Shown here piece by piece: positions 28,001-43,000 of a stretch of DNA of 64,000 nucleotides. Numbering within the stretch: the first letter of the stretch is position 1; each line of letters begins with the position of its first letter. The DNA lies in the NCBI GenBank assembly GCA_024349245.1, contig JALDNG010000008.1, positions 4,103,501 to 4,167,500 on the forward strand, in the 5' to 3' direction. This stretch comes from Neodontobutis hainanensis (taxonomy: Eukaryota; Chordata; Actinopteri; Gobiiformes; Odontobutidae). The translations under genes were made by a program, and so were the position numbers. The notes beneath the pieces are model-generated. The model saw nothing but the letters and a program-made list of their open reading frames with translations. It did not search any database and was not told the origin of the DNA.

Positions 28001-31000
28001 CTCTGCCTCGCTCTGCAACCGTAACACGCTCTCTTTTCTTTTCAGGTCATGAGAGCAAATTCTCACAAGTGATGGCCTTCTTTGTTTTGCGCTACGACTG
28101 TTGTAAAGCAATCATAGTAAACACATTTTGGCACCTTGAATCCACATCCTATCCTAGTTGGAAAGTGGCCATCAGCTAGAAAAGGAAATCAAAGGAAAAC
28201 AATGATGTACAAAAAAAAAATTGGAACTTCATGTGAAGTGCAGTGGCCGGGCTCCTTTTCAAGCACGTGACACAGCAGTGTTTCAAAAAGGCAGCTTTGC
28301 ATGGTGCCACACTTTGGAGCGTAAAAAACTGCGGCCATTCTCATAGCATTCCAGCGGCGCCATGGCAACCTGTCTCGCTTGCATGCCAATTAAAGTAGCC
28401 CTAAATAACCTCAACACAGTGGAATCAATGCTCTGAACACAATGAACGTAGCCATTAGAAAGAGCCACGTGTCTGTAAATAACAAATCTATAACGTTTTA
28501 AGAGAGAGTTGTGAGAGGTAAGACGTATGGTATCAATATGTCTGCCACATATACTTTTTTTTCTTTTTCTCTGTACTAAAAAAAGAAATGCAGCTCTCTC
28601 TTGATGACTCGTGCTAAAGCAAAACAAAACTAAGACACTGTTATGGCACAAAAAGGTTTTATCTCCTATTTGATAATAATCACTGAGAAAAATACATTTG
28701 GCCACGTGAGAACAAAGACCACACAGTTTAACCTCAGGACCTCAGCCAAATCCAGTTTTGTGATCTAAATGGTCAAATAAAAATATGTCAATCAAATAAT
28801 TTTATGCATCTAATTTCTTAATAACGTATCGGCCTGTCCACAAGAAACGTGTGTTTGTTAAGCGTTGTTAAGTGTTGCTCATATTTATTGATTGTGGATA
28901 TGTTTAAAAGCAATATTGGTTGAAGAAAAAATTACAATTAGATTATTTTCCAAACTTGTTCAGCTCTACTTGAAAGCCTGCTTATAATGTAGAAATTTAA
29001 CTTTTTTTTTTTTTTTTTTTACTTATGGCATTGCTTTGGTTGTAGCTGAGATGTTAATTTCTATAACGATGGATTTACATACAAATTTAGTTAAATGTTG
29101 TTTTTCTCAAGTGCCTTTTTTTCCCCGTTTGCTTTCAATTAATTTTTAAAATTTGGCATTAAAAGTATATTTGTAAAAAGACCTTCAAGACAGTTTTTCT
29201 GTCACCCTCCATCCATTTAAAAGCTCATTGCTGCTGTATCTAGAATGCATCAGAAAATCTAATCACTCTCCGGTATAGACAGGCAGAGATGTGATCTGCT
29301 TTTTATTAGCAGTTCACCCCTGTTCTACCTTTGGCCCAGATTAGGAACAGACAAGGCTGATAGTCTGAGATAATAACTTAATCACAACTTTCTCACTCAG
29401 ATAAGGCCTCCCTGTCCACGGATTACACTGTTAGGTATTGATTTGCTGCTTCAATGCACTTGTTTACTTTTTGGTTCCTATTTTGATGTCTTTTCTCAAT
29501 GGCCTCAGAATCCAATTTCCTCTCAGCTTCAAAAACCATTACACTAATGTGTTCTTCCTTGTTAATATGTTAATATTAGCATTTCTTTCTTTGGTTGTAG
29601 TTGTTCTTCAGAGCTGGCACCTTGGCGAAGCTGGAGGAGCAGAGAGATGAGCAGACGAAGCGTAATATAATCCTCTTCCAAGCTGCCTCTAGAGGATACC
29701 TGGCACGGCAAGCATTCAAAAAGAGAAAGGTATTGTCCAACAAAACAAAAAACAAACAATACAAAACCAAAGATAGTGTTTGGACCGGCACCAAAATGTT
29801 TCCTTTTTGGTTTTGACCAAACTTTTGCCCAGATAAAGGCAGGTGGATTGATGAGCGCAGCTGTATGTTTATGGATTATTTTAGGTTCTATTTCTGACAT
29901 TGCTCTTTAAATTGGTTTTATATGAATCAATCAAGTGTTGGTCCCTTTTTTTTAAAGTATGTAAGCTCTTGTGGCTTTGTTGCCTAGCAGTCCGCTTGAC
30001 TTGAGACTTTGTTCTGAGCTAAATTTAGTCCCTATTTGCTCTGTTGTTAGGCAGCTCTAACCTCTACTGTACATCTAAAATGATAACAAATATTTATTTT
30101 TTACTTTTGCCTACACCAGACATGGATGGATCCTATCAAATCACTAATGGTCACACATATCAGTTTATGTTTTATGTTATCAGACCACATCCCTTTAAAT
30201 GTATAGCCTTATCAAGTGCTGCTGCTGACTCACTCACATTTAGATGCCCATCTTACTTTTATTCTCCCCGCGGATGATGGCTCCATACAAGTCCTCATGT
30301 GATGTATGGAGCCCCACAGTCCTTCTCCTTTCTGTGATTACCGTTTAAGTGAACACTCAGTTTCAGCCGGATAATGATGAAGCAGCAGAAACAGAATCGA
30401 CGGGCCACTATGGAACAGTGAACCGTCTCTGTGCACTTAAAAAATAATGCCAGGAAGACGTCCATCTTTGCGTTGAGGTCAATCAGCTGCATTAAAACCC
30501 TGAGCCTTTTTCTGTTGGTTATAAAATATACTGTTTGTGAAGTAGAAAAAAAGAGTGCATGTCACAGAGTCAAACTCCGGTGTCACTAATTTCACTTTGC
30601 TTAAAGATTAATAGAGAGTGGTTTTGTATAAATCATTTCTGCTCATTAAGCCTTCATTCAACTACAGTCGACATAATTAGTGAGTTACTGCATAAGTTCC
30701 TACAGTGTACACTCTCTGCCAGTAGCATTTGAAGGACATTTCCCCCAGTGAATCACATTCTGTTTTATTATTTCTGATTCAATTAGTCGACACCACAGCA
30801 ATGAAAGCGAAGCCAGTCTGCTGGATTATTGAGTGACTCTCTCTGTATAGGCTTTACAGAGTGCACTGCTTTCCAGCTCCCTAGAACAATCATGGTATAA
30901 TATGATGCTCCTGTGCCCTTGCTGTTATCCTGTTATTTCTACGTGAATTGATTAGCTCCAATGCCTTGTGCACAGTTTGAAGTATCCCGTCTTAGCAGGT

Positions 31001-34000
31001 AGATGGTATTTTGCCTCTGGTAAACTGGATGGATTCTGCCGAAGCCTCTCAGACTCTTGCTGCTTGATGTATATGGATGTGACAGAAAGTCGCAACTTTG
31101 TTAGATTGATATTCTCTGGCATGTTAACCTTGTGAAGTTGTGCCAAGCCCATATGACATTAAATGACAAAGCCACAATTTTTCTCTCTATATTCTTTTCC
31201 CTGTTTTCTTTCAAGCACCTCCTTAAGGGGACACACTGACATTTTTAAGGTCTGTTATTTTGCCTCAGCAGGCACTTACAGCATGGGGAGTTTTGTCCTT
31301 CAGGTATCCTACAAATATATTCTTTTCCTTTTCACTATTTGCATTGAAATCAGCATAAAACTGAAAGTATAAGCAGGTGACAGCCTAGTAGTGCAGATTC
31401 ATTTGAACGTTTTCACTCTGTTCTGACATTGCTCTATGAATGTTAAGATATAGCGTTATTAAATGGTAAGTGGCAGCTTATTCATTTAAAACAGCTTCCT
31501 ATGCCTCCAGTTTAAAAACACACACAGCCAAGCTTGCAGACATGTTAAAATAAAACATGTTCTCTGAATCATATACTGTGTATTATTCTAGCCATACTAG
31601 TCAAACGAGAAAACATAATGCTATTCTCTGTAGCTGCAGAAATAGGCATTTTTGTATGTGGTCTGCGTTACCCTACAATTATAACAATACTGTTTCACAT
31701 GTACACCCTTACAACATACACATTTTTGCATTTAATTATGCATATATTCACTTTGGCTCATATTCTTGGCACATTTTTATACACTTGTCAAACCTTGTTA
31801 TGTTCAAAAGTGAATTTTTTATCCACGGTATTCATGTAGCATTGCCTTTTGTTTCTTTTCTATTCATTTCAGACTAAATATGACAAGTAAGACCTGTTTA
31901 ATTCGTTTGTCAGAGATTTGCTGTGTTTTGCCCTGTGTTGAGGCTTTCGCTGTGTGACAAATCCTAATTGGTCATAGAGAGTAGCTTCAGGGTAACACCT
32001 ACCTGATGCAGAGAATAGTGTTGTTCTAATTGGGTTTGCCCATAATCTGCTGCGGCTGTGAGAGAGTCTCATGCATAAGCAGCATGGAAATCATGTAATA
32101 CTTGGAATTAGCTGCCAACATGTTTGATTTAATTAATCAAAAAGGAGCTTCCAGCATTGGAACAAACTGTGCAGTAACTCTCCAGAGGATTCTGGCATGT
32201 CCTGGGTTAGCCGCTGGCCCAGAGACGAGCTTTAAAGTATAACACACAAATGACGAGTGTGATGCTTACAGATATACAATGAGTGATAGTGTTAGAGCAC
32301 TGTACAGTATAGATGCCAAAGAGTAAGTGTAGCTTTCTAATAAACTGAAATTAATCTGTTTCTTTACTGCTTTGATCCCAATAAAGTAGACCAAGACTAC
32401 TAATATCTTCATATGCCTGTTTTAAATCTTGATAAGCTTTTTGTATTATTAGAGCAGATAAAATCAAATAATTTTTGTTATATCTGTTTTCATGAGTATA
32501 GCTGCAGGATCTGGCAATCCGGTGCGTTCAGAAGAACATCAAGAAGAACCATGGGGTGAAAGACTGGCCCTGGTGGAAGCTCTTTACCACAGTACAGCCT
32601 CTGATTCAGGTCCAACTCACTGAGGAGCAGATGAAAAGCAAAGATGTGAGGATGTCTTTTATCACATTCAAGCTTAGGCTTTAATCACATGCAATAGATG
32701 TAGCGTCTATAAGTATTATCACTATGTTTTAATTGTTCTAGGAGGAGATACAGCAGGTGAAAGTAAAGCTGGAGAAAGTGGAAAAAGAGCGAAATGAGCT
32801 GAGACTTAACACCGATCGATTGGAGAGCAGGGTGAGTCCCTTTGGCTGTGGCAGTGCATGCTGGGACAACATTGTTTGAGTATGGACTTAGACCCAGAGT
32901 ATAAAACTGTAGGGCTTACTTCTTTCTTTCCTCTTCAAGAATACAATCAATAAATGAATAGTAAACAAATATTTTTATTTAAAAATACTTACCTGGTCAC
33001 GGCACATTTTACAGAAAGTTTGGAAATAAAAATGATTTTCTATGCAGAGACTGTTGCTAATTAATTTGCTACTCTGTTTGTGTCCAGATTTCTGACCTGC
33101 AGGCAGAGCTGGCTGATGAGCGAAGCACAAGTGAGTCTGCGTCTCAGATGCTAGAGACTGAAACCTCAGAGAGACTTCGGCTGGAGAAGGACATAAAGGA
33201 CCTCCAGGCACGGAAACACAAAAGCACAACAAAGAGAATGACCTATGTATCCAATGTTGATGTCAATTACAAACAGCTCTTTAAACGGTTTTGTTCCAGG
33301 TTAAGTTTGATACCATGAAGAAACAATTAGAAGTCCAGGAGATAGAAGTGATGGAGGCACGTCTCATGAAAACATCCGATTTAAATGGAGAGCTAGATGA
33401 CGATGATGCTGGTCAGTCGGACACAGAAATATTTCAACATTATCTTTCTTTCTCTATGTATTGTTAAAATGTTAGCTCAGGGTGTTTTAAAACAGTTATT
33501 TTGAATTCCCCAATTATTTGTTCTTGCAAGCCTGACTAAGTCTGCCTTATGGGCATGTCAGCTCAGGTCAACAACAGCAACATTTTCTAGACTCCTCATA
33601 TGAGCATTATGTGCACAGTTTGAAATATCTCTTACTAATGTTTTACTAATTACAGCTGCAGGAACAAGCATCTTTGTTTGACTGTTTCAGCAGGAGACAT
33701 GGCAGTAAGACTTGGTCATGTTGTGCGTAATGCCATTAGGTACATTTTCCAAGTTTGAGGTTTACTGCTCGGAGATTAAGATGTTCACTCCCAGGCATAC
33801 AAGGCACGCCTGTTGCCAAATGGTCTCTACCTGCTGCGAAAGTAAGCTCCTGCTGCGAATACATTGCCTTCACCCCACCCCAGCAGACAAGCCATTACAG
33901 AGCATATCAGAATTCTTAGATGAATGAGAAAATAATCGTTGGGATCAGAGCCGGTGGCCCTGCAAGTTGTCATTATGCTATATATATGCTAATGAGCGGC

Positions 34001-37000
34001 ACTGATGGAGGAGCTGGTGTTGGTATGTGAAGGAGAAATGGACAGACTCTAAAATGATAAGGCTTGGAAATGAACCTGAACCTGAATGTGTGCCCAGCTG
34101 CTGTTATACTTCTGATAGCCTCTGACAGCTCCAGAATTAGGGTCACCTAAGAACTGTGGAAAGTGCCACTTAGACATGTCCTCCTCTAACTGTTATTGTG
34201 GTGTGCTTTGAATTCACACCTCAGGTTTATCCAAGATTAGACTTGAAACGCAGACACTGCTTTGTAGTTCCTTGTTGAATTTCTTGACCTTCTATGGTCA
34301 GGATTTAATGAAAGAAGTTTTATTTCCTGAAAAATTGTATGATCTTTGTCTTTGAATGTGATAACTATCACTGTTCTTATAGTGCACTACATAAGCCACA
34401 GCAACTATCATTTCTGAGCTTTTCAAGCTCTTTCTCTGAATTTCCCACCTGGACACATTAAAGGCGGCAGACATCCAAATGTCACACACCAACATTTTCT
34501 CAACTCTATGTCTTCCCACCAGGAGGGGAATGGCGGATCAAATACAACCGAGCCATTCGTGAAATGGAGTTCACCAAAAAGAAACTCCAGCAAGAGTTTG
34601 ATGACAAGCTGGATACGGAGCAGCAGAGCAAAAGACATCTTGAGAGAAGGGCAAGACACTTTTCTAAAATTCAACATATTTAACAATTGAACATATTTAG
34701 ATTTATCTTTACAGAAAAGAAATGCTAAATGAACTCTTTAAATGTTTTGGCTGAATGTCTTTGTTGCAGTTGGCTGATTTGCAGACAGATCACGAGGACG
34801 TGCAGCGCTCTGTGCAGCAGCTGAAGAAGAAGTGTCAGAAAATGACGGCAGAGCTGCAGGACACCAAGCTTCACCTGGAGGGCCTGCAGAGCCGCAACCA
34901 CGATCTGGAGAAGAAACAGCGGAAGTCAGTTTCAAAATAGCTGTCTGTTTATTTTTGTCTTTTATCCATTTGTCTGTGTGTCCATCTGCCTGCCCCCAGT
35001 CCTTGTCCCTGTCACATAAACACATTAAAGAGAACATACTGCTCTATTCTCCTTGGATGGCTAAGTGCAGACACTCAGACCAATCCAGCAGAACGCTAAA
35101 GTTTTCTTTATTTTGAATAGTGACTGAGATGTTCTGTAATCTGTGGAATTGCATTAGTGAGAAAATGAGTCAGACTTTAAGCACTTGAGAAGCTATCGCT
35201 GTGGCAGAATGTGATCTCTCCCCTGTGGCTAATTGAAGATGCTCTGTGGGTGAAATTATTTTCAGCTGCGCTCCAGAGAGAAAAACAGGGAGTTACAACG
35301 AGCTGACAGCATGAAGCACTTAGCTGTTAAGTTCACCAACCATAAGTGTTTCTGCCCCAGACAATTGAAGAAAACATTTTGAACATTATTACAGCCCAGT
35401 TGTAAATTGGTAGCTAATGAAAGGGGATAAGGCTTGGGGCTAACAATCCAGCTGTGGATTCTACTAAGTTCATTGCCAACTTGCCACTAATTGAAAAGAA
35501 GAAATTCTACTCTTTATCATCCTGTGAGAAAAATAGTTATACAGTGCCACTATCACTCTCATCACATGTGATGCAAATTTGCATGATCACATGCAAATTT
35601 GTGATAAACTCATTTATCACCAGAAAAGTACCCCCCACCCCTTCCCAAAAAAACATACTTTCTGTTACTCTTGGTCTTGGATAGTTTTTGAGGGAATTTC
35701 TTATTTCTTATCCACTGACAGTAGAGCTAATCTTTTTTTTTTTATTAAATATTCCTTATATGTAGCTTTCATGTTACTGCTCTAAGTACCTGTGTGTTCA
35801 CCTGTTGTACGTGCACTTTTCAGATTTGACCTGGAGCAGAACCAAACTCAGGCTGAGGTTCAGAGAGAAAAGAGCCAGAAGGAAAAGCTGGCCCGAGAGA
35901 AAGACATAATGATTGCTGAGATGTTTAACCTCCGTCAGCAGCTGCAGGTAAGCTTCTTCACCAAACATAACCAGATGTACTTCCTCTCCGGGGAAACACT
36001 CTCTGGTCTTTGTGCTTTCATTGTGACATAACTAGGCTGCTTTAGATATGTGCATCTTCCATCTGCAGGACAAGGACATAGAATTGTGCGCAGCTAATGT
36101 GAAAGTGCAGCAGCTGGAGGCTGAGCTACAAGATATTTCCTCCCAGGAGTCCAAGGATGAAGCCTCGCAGGCCAAGGTCAAGAAGCAGCTCCGTGACCTG
36201 GAGGCCAAGGTGAAAGATCAGGAAGAGGAGCTGGATGAGCAAGCTGGAACTATACAGATGCTGGAACAGGTACAGTAAGAAGTCGGGGTTAAGTTACAGC
36301 AAAATTATAATAAAGTGTTCACATGGGGTCAGTTTTTTTTAAGGAGTTTGACTGTTAAAGTGGACAAGTCTGTGCTTTTTTTTATAGATCAATGGTTTAA
36401 AGTATGTATTATTTTAAAGAAGCTATTTATTTGTTACATTCCCAGGCTAAACTTCGTCTAGAGATGGAGATGGAGAGACAGCGCCAGACCCACTCCAAAG
36501 ATATTGAGAGCAAGGATGAAGAAGTGGACGAGATCAGACGTTCCTGTAGTAAGAAGGTAACACCCTGCTCCTAATTTAATTGTTATACACTACTGAGCCA
36601 TGCAAAGATTATTACAAGGGTTTTACTTAACAAAAAAAAAAACACTGTTCACTGTAAGTGACTACATGAGTGGTTTTCACAAGCAGTAGTAGACAGCAGT
36701 GTTTTCTCTATCACTCATCATCTGTTTGTGCACATTGACACCATTCATGTGCCCTGCAGCTGAAACAGATGGAAGTGCAGCTGGAGGAGGAGTATGAAGA
36801 CAAGCAGAAAGTGCTGCGTGAAAAAAGAGAGCTGGAGTCCAAGCTGTTGAACGCCCAGGACCAGGTACTTTGTGTCGCCCCTGGTCTCTGTCAGCGCGGC
36901 TAAGTGCATGTGATTGAGTGTGCCACTTCTTTTTGATTGGAAAGAAACTGCTTTTGAGTCTCGAGAGGTGCTGAATAGTTTCAAGTGTGATGAAAATATA

Positions 37001-40000
37001 AAGTATTGTGTCTAGACCAGAGTGTTGTGTCATCTAGGTGTGCCAGAGGGACGTGGAGACCGAGAAGAGGCTGAGGAAGGACCTCAAGCGAACTAAGGTC
37101 CTGCTGGCAGACGCACAGATCATGCTGGACCACCTAAAAAGCAACGCTCCCAGCAAGAGGGAGATCGCACAGCTCAAAAATCAAGTACGTCAACTGACTA
37201 AGAGGCGACGGCTTTGGGCTGTCTGTGGCATTTCTGTTTTGAGCAATACTACAGGACAAAAAAGCCCACTATTCTCTTTACAAACGTCATCATCTGGAAG
37301 CAACAGAATATTATATGTTGCAGCTCTAAATATTGTTTTAGAAGAGATGTCTTGTTTGATTTTTTTTTCTCCAGCCCATGAATTTTTTCCCCATTTTTTC
37401 TGTTTGTGGCAGCTGGAGGAGTCAGAGTTCACGAGTGCAGCAGCAGTTAAGGCTCGAAAGAGCATGGAGCTTGAAATAGAGGACTTGCACATCCAAATGG
37501 AGGATATAGCAAAAACAAAGCTATCTGTGAGTTTACAGTTTGAATTAAATATATGTTTTTGATTGATATAACAGCATGTTTTTTTTTGAGTATATTTTCA
37601 CACATTTGTAAATCCTTTAATACATCTGGCCTTTTCACCTCACATTTCACCCGCAATGTTTCTACATCCTTTTTTATTGATCAAATCCAGCCCAAAACAA
37701 AGAACAAACTGTGTGTAATTAACAGAGAACAGCCCGAATGTAGCTGCACTTTGACATTAATATGCATACACCATCAAGCCTTAGTGGATTTAAATACCCT
37801 TTGGCATATGTCTGATGGGTAAATAAGCACTGCCGATTGTTTTTCTTCATCTGCTCATTAACGGCTGTCTCGTGAAAGCTCTGCCTACATTTCAGTCTCG
37901 TTGACGGAGGGTGTCGGTATCTCAGGGGATAACACACACTTTATTGCAAGGGACGGCCTATAAAAATTATTAAAGGCCCAAGTCTCCCTCCCTACTCCGA
38001 GTAGGACATCACCAGTATGCTGCACTGGCTGCACTTTTTCCTGCCTAAATGAGCCAATTGATTATCTCCAATTGGTCTCATTCGTCAGCCAGACCTGCTT
38101 CCAGATTATGTTTCATTGCCATTAGATGAGATTCCAGGACTGCCAGGGCTTGGCCCGCTAATAACCATTTATCATATTCAACAGCTCATGAATAAATCTT
38201 GTCATTCGCCACTAAAATGTGTTTCCCTTTCACTGTCTGCAGTTGGAAGAGCAGGTTAGCCGTCTGCAGAGAGAAAAGAACGATCTGCAGTCTCGTATGG
38301 AGGAGGATCAAGAAGACATGAATGAGCTAATGAAGAAGCACAAGGCAGCCGTCGGACAGGTAACACAACCTGCCGACACTTTAGCCGACAAAATAAAACT
38401 GGTTCCAGTAATAAAGGTGTAAGGATTGCACAAGTCTAAGTGAACCATGACAACATTTATATTTAAAATTTCTAATAAATAGTTTACTGGACCTAATAAA
38501 ATATACTCATTGTCTAGTATTATCTGTCAAGCATCTCAAAACACATGAGTATAAAAACGAAAAAGCAGCATAAACACAGAAAAGACCTGACTTGCATTGA
38601 AACTAGCGTTGTACGAGGAACTTGTTTTCCTTTGCAGCAAAACTGTGAAAATTGACTTTGTGTGTTCTAGTCTGCCAGAGACTTGAGCCAGATCAGTGAC
38701 CTGCAGTCCCAGCTGGAAGAGGCTACAAAGGAGAAGCAGGAGATCCAAGAAAAGGTACAAGGAAGCATTGAAAAACTCTACAGGCGGCTGCCAGGAACAG
38801 GCCTGCAGCCTCTACACATCGTTTCTGATTAGCCTGCTACTTTTCACACAGACCCTCTGATTGTGACAAAAACTGATGCGTTTCTACGGCAGTTCGCTTC
38901 TCAAAAGTGTGCTCCATTTGCATATAAATAGTAAGAATCAGCAGCAAGAGAATCAGGTGTTTTTACCATGTTTACAAGTTCTCAAATTTAACCTTGCCAC
39001 ATAATTTTACTCTTTTGAAGTGCTCGTTGACAAATTTAAACATATTCTAAAATGGTCACTCAATTTATATTTAGAACAAAACCTGAAAAAGAAAAGCCTA
39101 AAACTAGTACAATTGATTATTTTGTTTGCTGTAAATACAAAACACAAATAAATAGCACATTGTACATTTTCCTCTTTCATAATTAACACAACGCTTCAGC
39201 TCTCTCGGGAAAACATAATAGGCCCTTTTTAGAGTTTGTTTTCACACTGCGCTGCATTAATTAAACGGGCGAGGCTCTGCATCAATGCAAATTTGTATGG
39301 TTAAAAGGTTAATGCACCTGATTCTGTTTTTTTCTGATTTTATGCTCACAACCAAACGTTTGTTTTTCTCTTTGTGGATGACCTGTAACTGGTCATGTGT
39401 GGATGTAATCATATAATTCTTTTTTGTTTTATTTTTAGTCATGTGTTTGTGCAGTCATATTCACTTGCACTTTAAATTCTAATTCAGAAACATATATATA
39501 TAGGAGATTTATGCCCTCCTTTTTTATTTCAGAGGACATTTTTTACATAAAACTGGTGCTGTGTGGTGCTGACTCTTCGGTCCACGCAGTCTTTGCCTAC
39601 ATTACCGTGTTTTGCTTCATCAGAGACGTAGAGTAGGTCGTCGTACCTTGTTAAGAGCTGTCAGAGAGATCAGTGATGGCCAATCTAAAGCATCTGACCT
39701 TCAAGTAGTTATCTCATCCTCCAGGAGGTGCGTCGTCTTGTATCCTCCGTCATATCAAAGACCAACTCCAAATCCTCCCCGTCTTAGATGTGAAGTCCTT
39801 CATTAGGTACCACGTTGCCTTTTGGGCTGTTTTTATTTCAGCATGTCTCTTGTTTCTTTTATAACTCAGAAATCTTTTTGATGGAGGAAATGGGTTTGGC
39901 ATGAACTCGCCTTTTACCCAAAGCCTGTGACTCTGTTATTGCGTCTGATCTATAAGCTCCTCTTTTGAGAAACGGAGGGTTTATCTGGAGGTCATTATTC

Positions 40001-43000
40001 AGAAGTATTTTGTAGCGCTTGCTTAGGAGGACATGGAAAAGCAGTGGCCAGGTTGAACAGAGAGGGATTGTGTGAGTTTATTGGGATGTATTTGTGTGGT
40101 TTTCCAACAGCTCCATATACTGCAGAGTCAGCTTGAGTTTCAGGAACACTCCATGGTGGAAAAGTCTCTCGTCAGTCGCCAGGAAGCCAAGATCCGAGAG
40201 CTGGAGACAAAGCTGGAGTACGAGAAGACACAGATCAAACGCCTGGAGGTAAGATAAACCATCCACCGTTTGTCCTGGAAAACATTCACTGTTAGTCGAT
40301 CAGTGTTCCTCCCACTGCAAACCCTTAAGAGATCTGTTAGAATAGTTAGTTTCCTAAATTTTTTAAAATAACTACATTATTTCACTTTTATTCCTCAGAC
40401 TCTAGTGACCCGTCTGAAGGAAAATCTCGAGAAGATGACTGAGGAGAGGAACCAGCGCATTTCTGCAGAGAACCGTGAAAAAGAGCAGAATAAAAGAATC
40501 CAGAGGCAGATAAGGGACATGAAGGAGGAGATGACCGAGCTTTCCAAGAAGGAGGCAGAGGCCAGCCGCAAAAAACATGAACTGGTACAGTTTTGTGTGT
40601 TTGATAGTTTCAAGTAGATAGCGCTCACTTGAGGTACACTGTAATCTTTTCTCCAGGAAATGGACATACAGAGCTTAGAGGCAGCCAACCAGAGCCTACA
40701 AGTCGATCTCAAGCTTGCCTTCAAGAGGATAGGTGACCTGCAAGCAGCCATCGAAGACGAGATGGAAAGTGATGACAATGATGATCTTATAAACAGGTGA
40801 AGTGCACTTTCAGCAGCCTCCCACGGCATTCTGGGTTTTAAACACGAAATTACAACACTGTAGATTTCGAGTGCAACAGCCTGCTAAGTGAGAACAGCAG
40901 GTTTTTATTTCCAAAAGGGTGTCAGTCACGAATCGTTCCTTTTTCTTATCTCCCACATTGCAACATCAACTCTTCTCTAACATCTTTTGAACTCCCACGG
41001 ACGTTTTTAATTGGATTCTCGCTCTGATGTTTTGTCTCTACCGGTTTCTATGTTTGCACAGAGGTTGAGAGGTATGCTAACAGTGAAGCTACTCCGGTAA
41101 ACACAAGAAGAAACCTCTCGTGTCGCGTGCATTAGAGAAAAGCATATTTGCTGTTACTTTATTTGGTGTTGTTTATGCATCTCATCTTTTTTCTGTTTCT
41201 TTTTCCTTCTGGCAGTTTGCAAGACATGGTGACAAAATATCAAAAAAGAAAGAACAAAACGTGAGAATGGAAAATGCATGCTTTGTTTTTTTATCACCCA
41301 TTTTAGAAGCATGAGAGAATAATGCAGTGTTACATATCCTTTTATTCTGCCTTGCTTATTGTAACAAAGTGTGGATGATTTAAAAACAATGGTAACACAT
41401 GCAAGCGTTATGCATCTCTGATAAGAAGAATGCCCCTGTTTCATTGTCTTTTGTTTCGTGCCTTTAGTTGTTCACAGTAAGAAAAAACATCTGATAGTTG
41501 CATGTCTGCTCAAGAAAAGCAAACACCTAAGTTTTACATAAACATACTTTCTTCAACCAATGAAACAGAAAATGCCAAAGCTAAAAAGCAGCAAATTGTA
41601 ATTGACCTGGAATGAACATCTTCAACCGCCATCATTTTCTAGATTTCTGACCTCTTCAGAGACCTTAATTTTGCATTTGTTTAGAATCAGGGCTGCTGCT
41701 GCTGCTATGCACTGAACTCATTTCTTTTCTCTTCAGTCATTTTTTTTCTGCTGCCTTTCCAAAGCACCTGGAACAGGAAGTTCAGGCAAATTGTCACTAA
41801 AAGTTCAGAATAAAACTAAACTAAAATACCATTTTCTATATGACTCAGTGTCATTAAAAAGGCACCCTGAAATTTCAGCCAAAACCCAACAAAAAAAGTA
41901 ATATCTCTGTATATCTCTGTAAAGGAGGAGGAGGCAGTTCTAATTAATCTCCAAATATTCATTCTAAATATTTTAAAATAATATTTCAGTCCTACAGATA
42001 AAGAAAATTTGTGATAAATTAATAAAACTTAACATTCATTTGAATGATATATTTGTTTTTATATTTTTTACTTTTATCAATCTACAGATAAGAGCTACAG
42101 TATATATCATATTTGCTTAAACTTTAAACTTTTCTAGAATTTCTTTCGTATTTTGAGTATTGCATGCTTGTACGTGCACGTCCATTTACGACTAATTTCC
42201 TTACCTGGTTTTGTGATTGCACTTTACATTTATATTGTTACAAATGATCCCCTTGTTTGCCTCGACAATGCTTAGTCAACAGTCTCGAATGCAAATTGTG
42301 TTCTCACATAAGTTCTGGGTCTGACAAAATCCTCCTTTCCTGACATTTTACAAGAAAGCCATTTGTGGCACATGAAACCATTTAAACCCTCATCTGAGCG
42401 TGTTCAATAAATAAAGCCCTCAGTTTGATACAGACTTCACTCTTTTCGGTCTTAACCTCTGAGACGCAGCGTTGTGCTCCTCATCACTTTTCTTTTTTAT
42501 CCCCCGTTTTTCAATCAAACAAGTCATGTGTGCCACCGGTTCAGTTTGTCTTTGTGCCGCTCAAGGGATAAAAAGGAACTTGCCGTGTTTATTTAATAGC
42601 ATTCTCAATGCTTCAGCATCACCGCATTAGCAGCATGGGTGAACAATATCTTGTAATTATAAAGTAGATTTTCAGCGGTATCATGCAACAGTTTCTGATT
42701 TTTTCAGGTTTTAATATAGAAAATAATAATAATAATGTAAGCGTTAATTGTCTTACAAGGTTAACATTGATAATAGTTATTGCTCTATAGCAGTGATGGG
42801 CAAACTAAGGCCTGGGGGCCTCATGCGGTCTGTTGTGCTGTTTAATATGGCCCGCCAAACTTTTACTAATATTTTATCAATAATTAAACACTGCGTATAT
42901 TTTTCCTTTTCCTTCAATATTCTGCAGGCATCAGTTGATTCCATTATACAACATGCTCCAAACGGGAACAACTAAAGCCAGCATCTCTACTCTCAGTGAG

